From assembly GCA_001780895.1 (NCBI GenBank), contig MFJJ01000023.1, forward strand, positions 1 through 12,745: a stretch of 12,745 bases of DNA. The letters run 5' to 3'. The notes under the pieces were generated by a model. It was not told the origin of the DNA, ran no database searches, and saw only the letters and a program-made list of their open reading frames with translations. Position numbers and translations under genes: made by a program. This document shows, one piece after another, positions 1 to 6,642 of this stretch (positions within the stretch are counted from its first letter, which is position 1; every line of letters begins with the position of its first letter). This DNA is from Candidatus Gottesmanbacteria bacterium RIFCSPHIGHO2_01_FULL_46_14 (GTDB lineage Bacteria; Patescibacteriota; Microgenomatia; UBA10105; UBA927).

Positions 1-35
1 ACGTTCCCAAAAACACCACGATCTCGTCGTTTCAT
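1..35 (-). CDS. Possible start of a further operon gene, cut by the window edge
   Basis: An ATG on the minus strand (bases 35-33) opens a frame that stays open to the edge, reading MKRRDRGVFGN. It begins 10 bases after the guaA stop codon, a spacing like that between the other operon genes. No Shine-Dalgarno sequence is visible, but most genes here lack one. Eleven codons are too few to identify a family or to prove a gene; the claim rests on position only. Confidence 0.3.
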   Translation of the reverse strand, partial: MKRRDRGVFGN

Positions 36-45
36 GTGAGTAACG

Positions 46-1569
46 CTATTCCCACTCCATGGTTGCCGGGGGCTTGGTGGTGATGTCGTAGACGACCCTT
101 GAAACGTTTGGCACTTCATTGACGATGCGGGAAGACATTTTTTGCAAAAGTCCGTAGGGCAAGTGCGCCCAGGTTGTAGTCATGACATCGCGAGAGTGGA
201 TCACTCGCAGCGCCACAACCTCTCCATAGAATCTTCCGTCTCCTTTGACGGCCGTAGAGACCGTGCCCGTCATTATAGGAAAACACATATAGACTTTTGA
301 GAGCCATCCGGCTTTCTCCATTTCCGTCATGACAATATCGTCTGCTTGTTTTTCCCGATCCAACCGAACAGGGGTGACTTCTCCCACGATGCGGATAGCG
401 TATCCGGGTCCGGGAAAGACTTGTTTGTTGACTGCTTTGGGCGGTAACCCCAAGAGTTTTCCGATATTTCTCACTTCATCTTTATAATATGCCCGGAGCG
501 GTTCTACGAGCCGAAATCCGAGCTTTTGCGGGAGTCCGCCGACGTTATGGTGTGACTTGATGTGGGAGGCGTGTTTGGTGCCTTTACTTTCTATGACGTC
601 AGAGTAAATCGTGCCTTGCACCAGAACGTCCACCCCTTTATATTTTTTTGCCTGGAGTTGAAATAATTCTATATACAGTGCGCCGATGGCTTTGCGTTTT
701 TGTTCCGGATCGGTAATGCCGCGAAGTCTCGTAAGGAATTGTTTTTTTGCCTCGATAATAATCGGGTTAATGTGGAATTGATTTTTAAATAGAGCAACGA
801 CGGCTTCTTTGGTACCGTTTCGCATGAGCCCGCTTTCTATATAGACGGGTATGAGCTTGGGGCCGACCGCGCGGGCAACGAGTGCCGCGGCAACCGTAGA
901 ATCCACGCCGCCGGATACCGCGCACAGTGCATTGGCAGATCCAATGTCATCCTTCACTTTTTTGATGAGGAGAGGGATATTGATGGACGCTCTTTTTGTC
1001 GTGAGACCGCAAATTCCTGTGACAAAATTACGAAGAATCAAGTTGCCAAAGCGTGTATGCTCGACCTCCGGGTGAAATTGGACGCAGTAGATGTGTTTTT
1101 TGGGGTTTTGCATGGCGGCGATGGCCACATCGTTGGTTGATCCAACGACGTCAAATCCAGGAGGGACGCCCTCAACTTTATCGCCGTGACTCATCCACAC
1201 TTGGAATGGTTTTCCGGATAAACCAGAGAAGAGGGGAGCGGGGCGGGCAACATGTAACATCGCGGGACCGAACTCTTTTACGTTGCCTGCAACAACATTG
1301 CCCTTCAGGAGAAAGCCGGTAAGCTGCATGCCGTAGCAGATACCCAAAATGGGAATGCCAAGATCAAAAATTTTATTGTCGACAGTCGGCGCTCCCTTTT
1401 CGTACACGCTTGCCGGGCCGCCAGATAAAATAATGCCTTTTGGCGGATTCGTTTTTATGGCGGAAAGGATGTCTTCCGGGTCGGCGTATTGGACGGCAAC
1501 ACCAAGAGAACGAAGCCTCCGGCCGATCAAATGTGCGGTTTGTGAACCGAAGTCAATGATGAGGATCAT
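46..1569 (-). CDS. guaA: GMP synthase (glutamine-hydrolysing), GuaA
   Basis: Converts XMP to GMP with ATP and glutamine, the last step of guanine nucleotide synthesis, in the cytosol. The 507 residues match the usual length and two-part architecture. The N-terminal class I glutamine amidotransferase has the nucleophile in GICYGMQ (Cys78) and the QFHPEVE motif supplying His166 and Glu168. The ATP-pyrophosphatase half has the P-loop SGGVDS (219-224), then KSHHNVGGLP, a GMP-synthase FPGPG motif, and the family-typical end ITTKPPATMEWE. FPGPGYAIRI has Tyr where Leu is common. It is the last complete gene of the minus-strand salvage operon and starts 1 base after the upstream PRTase stop, suggesting translational coupling. 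With a xanthine-PRTase-like gene in the same operon, it could complete a route from xanthine through XMP to GMP (inference). All catalytic residues are present, so activity is expected. Confidence 0.97.
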   Translation of the reverse strand: MILIIDFGSQTAHLIGRRLRSLGVAVQYADPEDILSAIKTNPPKGIILSGGPASVYEKGAPTVDNKIFDLGIPILGICYGMQLTGFLLKGNVVAGNVKEFGPAMLHVARPAPLFSGLSGKPFQVWMSHGDKVEGVPPGFDVVGSTNDVAIAAMQNPKKHIYCVQFHPEVEHTRFGNLILRNFVTGICGLTTKRASINIPLLIKKVKDDIGSANALCAVSGGVDSTVAAALVARAVGPKLIPVYIESGLMRNGTKEAVVALFKNQFHINPIIIEAKKQFLTRLRGITDPEQKRKAIGALYIELFQLQAKKYKGVDVLVQGTIYSDVIESKGTKHASHIKSHHNVGGLPQKLGFRLVEPLRAYYKDEVRNIGKLLGLPPKAVNKQVFPGPGYAIRIVGEVTPVRLDREKQADDIVMTEMEKAGWLSKVYMCFPIMTGTVSTAVKGDGRFYGEVVALRVIHSRDVMTTTWAHLPYGLLQKMSSRIVNEVPNVSRVVYDITTKPPATMEWE

Positions 1570-1570
1570 A

Positions 1571-2197
1571 CTATTGTGCTAGTTGGATCTGATCGTGTTT
1601 GCCGATACTCACCACATGGATGCAGGAGAAGACGTTGACACCAAGTTTTTCAACTTCTTTGAGCCCTCCTTGAAATACTTTGTCAAAGAGTACCGCAAAG
1701 CCAACAACATTGACCCCGCGCTTCTTAAGACCGCTTACAATATGTGTTCCGGTCTCTCCGGTCGCGCAGACGTCATCGATTATCAGAACATGGTCACCCG
1801 GTAAGACAAATGAAAGGTTAATGCCGGAGAACACCGTCATACCACTATTACTCGTGGTGAAGGAGCGGATCTCCGCGCGAAAAATATCTTTCCAGGTGGT
1901 GGGGACGTTTTGGTCTTTGCGTGAGCTATGGATTCGTGTTTTTCCGTTATCCATAGCCAGGGCTACTGCGGTTGCCAGATAATTGCCGGAGTGGGGGATG
2001 CCGTGGATGATATCGATTTTTTCACTAGCGAATGCTTGGGCGATGAGCCGGGCGGCTGCGCCTAAAATCGCGGGCTTCATCCGGAGGTTAAAGGCGGAGG
2101 CGGAGATATATCCGCGCTCAAGATCAAGGACTTTAGCATCGCGGATGAATTCTTGGTGGAGGAAGACAAGGTCGCGTTGAAGGTTTTCGTTTCGCAT
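1571..2197 (-). CDS. Phosphoribosyltransferase of PRTase type I fold (adenine/orotate PRTase-like)
   Basis: A 208-residue type I phosphoribosyltransferase, expected to join a nucleobase to PRPP in the cytosol. The PRPP-binding signature HVLIIDDVCATGETG lies at about 136-150, with two acidic residues followed by the small-residue loop. GIPHSGNYLAT (66-76) fits the pyrophosphate-binding loop and SRKDQNVPTTW (92-102) the flexible-loop region. The substrate base cannot be read from sequence; adenine or orotate are the nearest family choices. It aligns with the neighbouring 2201-2875 product at almost the same residue numbers, including a shared P(S/T)TW motif, so the two look like diverged paralogs. 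It starts 3 bases after that gene's stop and ends 1 base before guaA. A regulatory rather than enzymatic role, as in PurR-type PRTases, is possible but no DNA-binding domain is present. Confidence 0.85.
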   Translation of the reverse strand: MRNENLQRDLVFLHQEFIRDAKVLDLERGYISASAFNLRMKPAILGAAARLIAQAFASEKIDIIHGIPHSGNYLATAVALAMDNGKTRIHSSRKDQNVPTTWKDIFRAEIRSFTTSNSGMTVFSGINLSFVLPGDHVLIIDDVCATGETGTHIVSGLKKRGVNVVGFAVLFDKVFQGGLKEVEKLGVNVFSCIHVVSIGKHDQIQLAQ

Positions 2198-2200
2198 GGC

Positions 2201-2875
2201 CTAGTATAGCACGCGTTCCGCTTGAACATGAGTACCTCCTGTAATTCCAGGAGGTACGACGACGAGAGTCCCGTCCGAACGAACTGCTTCTATGTTATAC
2301 GCTGCGATTGTCTGTACACGTCTCTCTCGTAACAATTGATTTCCCGGTCGAAACAATTTGTTCACATACACTGCCACAACGTCTACTATTGCTCCCTGAT
2401 CTCTATAGGCGTCAATGATGGGAATAATAGTTGTCCCTTCTGAGAGAACATCGTCAACGAGGAGCATTTCTGCTCCAGGCGGAATATTGTATGCATGATA
2501 GGCAGGTACGCCATTTGAGTAAGGTTTGTTTGCCACGACAACGGGATATTCCCATGTACTGGGGACAAATGCGCCTTTGCGCGAGACCAGGAGCGGTATC
2601 TCCATTTCTTCTGCGAGTGTCGTCGCCAGGAACGTTCCCATGGTCGGTATGCCGACGACGCCGGTAAACGGATCGGGATGGTAGCGGTGTAATTCATTGG
2701 CAATGAGACGCGCTGCGTAGCGTTGAAGTTTTAAATCTATGCTATCAGTGATCCATGGGAGAAATAAATGGCCAATTTCAGCGTCAGTAACTTTTCCCTC
2801 TGTGCGAAGCTTTTTATGGAGTGCATACGTCATTCCCCGAAGGTCTTCATCAGAGTATCGAAGCGTTTCGGGCAT
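2201..2875 (-). CDS. Phosphoribosyltransferase of PRTase type I fold, paralog of its downstream neighbour
   Basis: A 224-residue protein with the PRPP signature MLLVDDVLSEGTT at 137-149, the loop GIPTMGTFLAT at 75-85 and SRKGAFVPSTW at 98-108. These three blocks sit at the positions of the equivalent blocks in the product of 1571-2197, arguing for an ancient duplication. The acceptor base is unknown. The PRPP loop has Ser-Glu-Gly where the usual sequence is (A/D)TG, so specificity or activity may differ. The N-terminal 60 or so residues are charged and helical-looking and have no recognised domain. The start codon lies 1 base after the stop of the membrane-anchored gene, so translation is probably coupled. 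Role in nucleobase salvage is inferred from fold and from guaA in the same operon. Confidence 0.82.
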   Translation of the reverse strand: MPETLRYSDEDLRGMTYALHKKLRTEGKVTDAEIGHLFLPWITDSIDLKLQRYAARLIANELHRYHPDPFTGVVGIPTMGTFLATTLAEEMEIPLLVSRKGAFVPSTWEYPVVVANKPYSNGVPAYHAYNIPPGAEMLLVDDVLSEGTTIIPIIDAYRDQGAIVDVVAVYVNKLFRPGNQLLRERRVQTIAAYNIEAVRSDGTLVVVPPGITGGTHVQAERVLY

Positions 2876-2876
2876 A

Positions 2877-3695
2877 TTACAGACTTATTGCTTCTAGGTT
2901 TGGCCATACTACAGCAGTTTGTGTTTTTCCGTCTCCTCTAATGAACGGGAGTGGATTGCCAGCCATGCTTACTATTGTTTGGGAGTCTGAAAAGTATCGT
3001 GCTACAGGAGAAAAATAATTATCACAACGAAGGAGAGAAATAGTACCGACAGGAACACGTTTTCTTTCGGTAATTCTTATTCCCATAGCCTCGTTTACTG
3101 CTTGCTCAAATAATCCTTCGGTGTAAATGAGTTGGCCACGGTTACCTCTGGCCTCTTTCATTTTGCAATAGACTTCTGCGACTTTTCTAAGATTATCATG
3201 AGCATTCTCAATAGACGTAGAGACAACGAGTGGTCCGTATTTTGGATACACATAAATACCTCCTATGCCCCTCCCTTTCTGCCCACCTTGGAACAAAAAC
3301 ATAGCATCAGTTGCCTTAGTAGTTTCCAATTGTACGTTACCTCTTGTCAGTTCCATCTGAAGGTGCGGATTCACCGTATACCATGGTAGCTGTACGTTAT
3401 CATGCTGTTCATATATTGTACCTGAGAGAATTGGCGTGCTTGTACGTACATTAGCGGGCATCCCCGGCCATTCAAATTCATGCTCAACATGTACTATATA
3501 CCCCTGGGATCTAAGTTTATCTGGGAATGCTGGATCAATTGGTGGCGATAGATGAGCTACTTGCACCAACTGTGTATCGATAGCGGAAATTTTTTCGGGA
3601 AACATAGGGCGCATGTCGAGCCCTATAGGGACAGAGTAAATGATGGCAAGAGCAAAAGTCAACAGGGAAATTACTGCCGCAGGAGAGAAAACCAT
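2877..3695 (-). CDS. Unrecognised membrane-anchored protein inside the salvage operon
   Basis: I do not recognise this 272-residue protein. The N-terminus has one hydrophobic segment (about residues 5-25, PAAVISLLTFALAIIYSVPI), with no clear signal peptidase site, so it is probably a signal anchor with the remaining 245 or so residues outside the membrane. The rest is a mixed, soluble-looking sequence with two Cys residues only and no obvious catalytic motif; GGIYVYPKYGPLVVS near the middle resembles a beta-rich region. The start overlaps the upstream xanthine-PRTase-like gene by 25 bases and the stop lies 1 base before the next PRTase, so it belongs to the same transcript. Two hand-counted 60-base samples (3001-3060, 3301-3360) are 40% GC, against 48% in guaA (541-600) and 52% in the upstream PRTase (4081-4140). 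This hints at different origin or relaxed constraint. A link to nucleobase or nucleoside capture at the surface is conjecture from position. Confidence 0.8.
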   Translation of the reverse strand: MVFSPAAVISLLTFALAIIYSVPIGLDMRPMFPEKISAIDTQLVQVAHLSPPIDPAFPDKLRSQGYIVHVEHEFEWPGMPANVRTSTPILSGTIYEQHDNVQLPWYTVNPHLQMELTRGNVQLETTKATDAMFLFQGGQKGRGIGGIYVYPKYGPLVVSTSIENAHDNLRKVAEVYCKMKEARGNRGQLIYTEGLFEQAVNEAMGIRITERKRVPVGTISLLRCDNYFSPVARYFSDSQTIVSMAGNPLPFIRGDGKTQTAVVWPNLEAISL

Positions 3696-4390
3696 GCGTC
3701 AAAGCCGCGCAGTTTTAATTTGCCCGGTCGCATAGAGTCGATCGTCAGAAGCGAGATAATTTGACCATCAGCAAACCCCGTTTCTTTGAGTTTTTCGCGG
3801 CCTCCGAAAGGTTTTTCTATAACAAAGCAAAAGCCTGCCACAGTGGCACCAGCCTGGCTCACAATATTGACTAAATCCAGACCGGTTTTGCCGGTATCTA
3901 AAAAGTCATCGCAGATGAGAACTCGACTTTCCGCCGGCAAACAATCTTTTGCAACCGTCAAGTCAACGGCTTTGCCGTGAGTATATGAGCGGCTTCTCGC
4001 TTGATAGGCATCTTTTATCGTAATGGGTTGACCCTTTGGCGCATAAATAATATCAGGGACAGGATCCAAGTGGAGGGCAGTTGCGATTGATGGAATATTG
4101 CCGGAGGAGGGAGCGGTGAGGATGATATCCGGCTGCAAAAGAGAGACGCTCGATGCTAATTCTTCACCAATCATGGCGATAAGCTTGGTATTGATCCGGT
4201 GATTGAGAAAATGGGTAACATCAAGAATCAGAAGACGTTCATCGCTGTCTTTCATCTGATATTCAAACGATCTGCCTTGGGTAACAAGAGACGATGCGAG
4301 AAGTTTCTGTGCGCGACTGTACGGTGAAGATGATATGGTAGTAAGCGAATCTTTCGGTGAGAAAACCGGTAAATTAGGAAAATCCTTCAT
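3671..4390 (-). CDS. Xanthine phosphoribosyltransferase-like enzyme
   Basis: A 239-residue protein whose blocks follow bacterial Xpt. THFLNHRI (59-66) matches the FLNHQI segment of xanthine PRTase, TAPSSGN (92-98) its pyrophosphate loop, RSYTHGK (134-140) its flexible loop, and RVLICDDFLDTGKT (156-169) the PRPP site, followed by GLDLVNIVSQAGA and VIEKPFGGRE as in Xpt. Such enzymes make XMP (or GMP) from xanthine and PRPP; XMP is the GuaA substrate three genes downstream. The 45 residues before Met46 exceed the usual Xpt N-terminus, so translation could begin at Met46. The ATG at 4390 was kept because it lies 4 bases after the preceding stop, in keeping with the operon. Xanthine rather than hypoxanthine as substrate is inferred from similarity only. 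Confidence 0.85.
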   Translation of the reverse strand: MKDFPNLPVFSPKDSLTTISSSPYSRAQKLLASSLVTQGRSFEYQMKDSDERLLILDVTHFLNHRINTKLIAMIGEELASSVSLLQPDIILTAPSSGNIPSIATALHLDPVPDIIYAPKGQPITIKDAYQARSRSYTHGKAVDLTVAKDCLPAESRVLICDDFLDTGKTGLDLVNIVSQAGATVAGFCFVIEKPFGGREKLKETGFADGQIISLLTIDSMRPGKLKLRGFDAWFSLLRQ

Positions 4391-4394
4391 ATCG

Positions 4395-4970
4395 TCATAC
4401 GTGATATTTTCTCACAAACGCGATTTGCTGGTCGGTAAATCCAAGTTTTTCCAAAAACAACTGAATTTCTCGTTTTGATTTTCCTTCTTGTTGCATCTGG
4501 CGCGTTATGAGAAGCGGCATTTCAGTGGCTTCATAGGGGAAGATGATCCATTTGTTGGTGATTTTGGCAAAAAAATCAGGGCGAAATATTGAGTGAGGTT
4601 TGTAAAATATTGCAACCGTCGCGATTTCCTTGGGCCCTAAGTGGCTTAAATAAGATTTGGCTCTTCGAAACGTTTTGCCGGTATCGGAAACATCGTCGAC
4701 GAGGAGCACGCGTTTGCCGCGGATTGGTGTCTGTAATTTGCTTGCCAGCACAACTTCTCCCTGCGCTTGGATATCGGTATAGCTTTGGACGGAGATGGTA
4801 GCGATGGGGATCTGCAAAAAATCCGAGAGCATGTGACCCAAGGTCAAGCCTCCCCGCGAGATCGACACGATCACGTCATACTTGGTTTCGTAGGAAAGTA
4901 TTGTTGCGGCGAGTTTGCGGCCTGTGACGTGATACTCTTCCCAAGAGATAGGGAGGTATTGCAATCCCAT
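4395..4970 (-). CDS. COG2236-type purine phosphoribosyltransferase (Hpt/Gpt-like), first gene of the salvage operon
   Basis: A 191-residue PRTase resembling the hypoxanthine/xanthine-guanine PRTase-like COG2236 group. Visible blocks are ISWEEY (8-13), YDVIVSISRGGL (31-42) and the PRPP signature RVLLVDDVSDTGKT (87-100). The tail is typical of that group: a Lys-Pro-x-Ser-x-Phe-x-Pro-Asp stretch (KPHSIFRPDF), then WIIFPYEATE. The last 35 residues after the WIIFPYE block look helical. It should form a purine nucleotide from a 6-oxopurine and PRPP, though the exact base is unresolved. It is the promoter-proximal gene of the minus-strand operon. The start codon lies 5 bases after a plausible -10 box, so the message may be nearly leaderless. 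Confidence 0.87.
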   Translation of the reverse strand: MGLQYLPISWEEYHVTGRKLAATILSYETKYDVIVSISRGGLTLGHMLSDFLQIPIATISVQSYTDIQAQGEVVLASKLQTPIRGKRVLLVDDVSDTGKTFRRAKSYLSHLGPKEIATVAIFYKPHSIFRPDFFAKITNKWIIFPYEATEMPLLITRQMQQEGKSKREIQLFLEKLGFTDQQIAFVRKYHV

Positions 4971-4975
4971 AGTCT

Positions 4976-5005
4976 AATTTACCCAATTGGCTTGACCCCT
5001 GTCAA
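4976..5005 (-). promoter_or_regulatory. Promoter of the PRTase-guaA operon
   Basis: On the minus strand TTGACA (5005-5000) is a perfect -35 box, followed after 18 bases by TAAATT (4981-4976), 4 of 6 matches to the -10 consensus. The start codon follows 5 bases later, so transcription should begin at or next to the ATG. The -35 box is one half of the palindrome TTGACCCCTGTCAA shared with the opposing promoter. Confidence 0.5.
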
Positions 5006-5019
5006 GATGTATCTATAAT
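4992..5019 (+). promoter_or_regulatory. Promoter of the nucleotide kinase gene
   Basis: TTGACC (4992-4997) and a perfect TATAAT (5014-5019) are separated by 16 bases. The ATG at 5026 lies 6 bases after the -10 box, which places the predicted transcription start on or beside the start codon. The AGGAG just before the ATG (5020-5024) is only 1 base away and would not be a usable ribosome binding site on a leaderless message. Confidence 0.65.
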
Positions 5020-5025
5020 AGGAGC

Positions 5026-5616
5026 ATGGAAGCAGGAAAGCCGCTCAAGTATTCAAGCGTTGCTATCTCCTCTAAACCCGGCGCAGGCCGATCCACGCTC
5101 CTCAAAAATCTCAAATCCTACCTCGAGCCCCTTAGATGGGAGTTTTTTTCCGGCGGCGATTGGTCACGGCAGTTTTCCATCAAAGCGGGAAAGCAGGATC
5201 CTAATGACCTAAAGCACCATAAGGCGACTGACTATGGTGATGATGTCGATTTACAAATTGATGTGGCGATGAGGGAGAAGATATCTGATCCAACCGTGCA
5301 CATGGCGATTGAATCCTGGATTGCCGGATGGAATGCCCGAGGAAATGCGCACGTTTTGAAAGTTCTCCTCATGTGCGACGATGCGCTTCGTATTGATCGG
5401 ATTGTCAATCGTGATAATGTCACCGTTGAAGAAGCAAAAAATCATCTGGCCCAGCGGGAAAATGCAAATCTTACCAAATGGAAGCGCATGTATGGGGTCG
5501 ATGACTTTTGGGATCCAAAATACTATGACCTCGTCATCAATACCTATTCCCACGGCCCCGCTGAAACCCTCGATATTGTCCTTCAATCCCTCGGATACTA
5601 TGCCAACGGCACGTGA
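5026..5616 (+). CDS. P-loop nucleotide kinase, archaeal CMP kinase/adenylate kinase-like, with Walker A Lys replaced by Arg
   Basis: A 196-residue kinase of the P-loop NMP kinase group, closest by eye to the short archaeal-type cytidylate kinases. Matching features are the N-terminal P-loop (15-24, SSKPGAGRST), the segment MAIESWIAGW (compare ESRLAGW in that family), the lid-like RIVNRDNVTVEEA and QREN, YGVDDFWDPKYYDLVINT, and a C-terminal helix. It would phosphorylate CMP/dCMP or a similar monophosphate. The Walker A lysine is Arg22 (GAGRST instead of GSGKST), which usually lowers or abolishes phosphoryl transfer but is tolerated in some families. The rest of the motif set is intact and the frame is clean, so it is not an obvious pseudogene. 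The N-terminal MEAGKPLKYSS extends 11 residues before the first strand; no other ATG lies in frame nearby. It is divergent from the salvage operon and overlaps the broken Nudix gene by 17 bases. Confidence 0.8.
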   Translation: MEAGKPLKYSSVAISSKPGAGRSTLLKNLKSYLEPLRWEFFSGGDWSRQFSIKAGKQDPNDLKHHKATDYGDDVDLQIDVAMREKISDPTVHMAIESWIAGWNARGNAHVLKVLLMCDDALRIDRIVNRDNVTVEEAKNHLAQRENANLTKWKRMYGVDDFWDPKYYDLVINTYSHGPAETLDIVLQSLGYYANGT

Positions 5617-5939
5617 TCGTTTCAAAATGATCGCATCTTCGTACCTCCTCTGTATTCGTGATGATATGATTCTGCTTTCGCGTCGCCATAACACCGGCTA
5701 TGAAGACGGTAACTATAGTCTGCCGGCGGGACATGTGGAAGATGATGAGTTGCTGACGGCGGCTGCAGCGGGAAGTGTTGGCACAAACCACACAAGAACC
5801 GGTAAACAAGGAGCCGGAACGATGTGACCGATTGGAGTGGTTTCCGCTAGAGCATTTACCGGCCAATACAGTACCATACATCCGTCAGGCAATCCAGAGT
5901 TTTACCAAAAAGAGGGTTTACTCTGAGAGGGGATGGTAG
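5600..5939 (+). pseudogene. Nudix hydrolase remnant, frameshifted and internally deleted
   Basis: The 5' part, from ATG 5600, reads a typical Nudix start: ILLSRRHNTGYEDGNYSLPA followed by GHVEDDE, which is the first half of the Nudix box (Gx5E). After about 5765 this frame degenerates and stops at 5825-5827. In another frame from 5763, LQREVLAQTT then EPVNKEPERCDRLEWFPLEH gives the conserved end of the same family, running to YSERGW and a TAG at 5937-5939. The RE of the Nudix box appears after the shift, but the EExG metal ligands and roughly 30-35 following residues are missing. A frameshift plus internal deletion therefore removed the active site. The intact protein would have cleaned up nucleoside diphosphate derivatives or oxidised nucleotides. 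It begins inside the kinase gene end, suggesting a former two-gene unit. Confidence 0.8.
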
Positions 5940-5980
5940 TACTCATTGACATAAGTATTACTTTTTAGTATAGTATTACT
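5938..5980 (+). promoter_or_regulatory. Promoter and repeated operator of the toxin-antitoxin operon
   Basis: TTGACA (5946-5951) and TATAGT (5969-5974) are 17 bases apart, a strong sigma-70-like promoter. The palindrome AGTATTACT occurs twice (5954-5962 and 5972-5980), 18 bases apart, once in the spacer and once overlapping the -10 end. A shorter form AGTACT lies at 5938-5943. Such repeated dyads are the usual layout for VapB-type autorepression. The ATG at 5981 lies 6 bases after the -10 box. Confidence 0.6.
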
Positions 5981-6244
5981 ATGCAACTACAACTCATGAC
6001 CACTATTACTACGAAAGGACAAGTGACGATACCGGAGGCGGTACGTCGTGCGTTGGACGCAAGCATTGGAGACAAAGTTGCCTTTGTTCGTGTGGAAAAA
6101 GATCGTAAGGAGGCCACGATCCGAGTCATTTCCACGAGCGTCGTTGACCAGCTTGCGGGGTCGTTAAAAACCCCGATACACTATATGCCTCAAGCGAAGG
6201 TACGAAAGATTTTAGCGCGAGAACGCGCGAAGCGATATACATGA
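5981..6244 (+). CDS. AbrB/VapB-type antitoxin
   Basis: An 87-residue protein with an N-terminal swapped-hairpin AbrB domain: TTITTKGQVTIPEAVRRAL, then GDKVAFV. This domain binds operator DNA. The C-terminal part (about 50-87), ending in a basic ARERAKRYT tail, is where VapB antitoxins usually block the PIN toxin. Family members commonly begin at the equivalent of Met6 (MTTITTKGQ, base 5996), so that start is a real alternative; the ATG at 5981 would require a leaderless message. The stop overlaps the next start by 4 bases (ATGA), standard for a toxin-antitoxin pair. Upstream palindromes fit autoregulation. The gene sits directly after the decayed Nudix gene. Confidence 0.85.
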   Translation: MQLQLMTTITTKGQVTIPEAVRRALDASIGDKVAFVRVEKDRKEATIRVISTSVVDQLAGSLKTPIHYMPQAKVRKILARERAKRYT

Positions 6245-6642
6245 AATCCACGCAGACAGTCCTTTTGGACACAAACGTCATTCTTCGATTCTTTCGTGAA
6301 GATCAACCACAGCATGTTGGGCATGTGCGAAAGTTATTTCAGGAAGCGGAGAAAGGAATGATATCCTGTTATATAGATCCAGTCGTTCTTGCGGAGGTCA
6401 TTTGGACGCTAACATCATTTTATAAAGTAAATCGATCTGAAATTACAACGAAGCTAGAAATGCTTTTAGCACAGCAATGGACGGTCAACGAGCATAAGCA
6501 AACATTCTTTTCTGCCCTTCATCAGTATCAGGAAACAAGCTTGGATTACATTGATTGTTGGCTTCTAGCGGTTTCTCAAGAACACAATATCCCCATAGAA
6601 ACATTTGATAAGAAACTTAAGGTACGTTCTTTACACATATGA
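6241..6642 (+). CDS. PIN-domain ribonuclease toxin, VapC-like
   Basis: A 133-residue PIN protein, expected to be a Mg-dependent RNase that cuts tRNA or rRNA when free of its antitoxin. The four acidic positions are present: Asp10 in LLDTNVILR, Glu52 in LAEVIWTL, Asp105 in SLDYIDCWLLA (with Asp102 nearby) and Asp123 in ETFDKK. The frame is intact, so it should be active. It overlaps the antitoxin by 4 bases and the HD-domain gene by 4 bases, so all three are probably translated together. The exact RNA target cannot be predicted. Chromosomal PIN pairs with AbrB partners are common in reduced genomes. Confidence 0.88.
   Translation: MKSTQTVLLDTNVILRFFREDQPQHVGHVRKLFQEAEKGMISCYIDPVVLAEVIWTLTSFYKVNRSEITTKLEMLLAQQWTVNEHKQTFFSALHQYQETSLDYIDCWLLAVSQEHNIPIETFDKKLKVRSLHI

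Noticed and set aside
5251..5881. Minus-strand open frames opposite the kinase and Nudix region (5251-5694, 5537-5881)
   Set aside because: They are shadows of recognisable plus-strand kinase and Nudix sequence; no family resemblance was seen.
5954..5980. Repeated AGTATTACT considered as a mini CRISPR array
   Set aside because: Only two 9-base palindromic copies with a 9-base gap, positioned on a promoter; operator function fits better and no cas gene is present.
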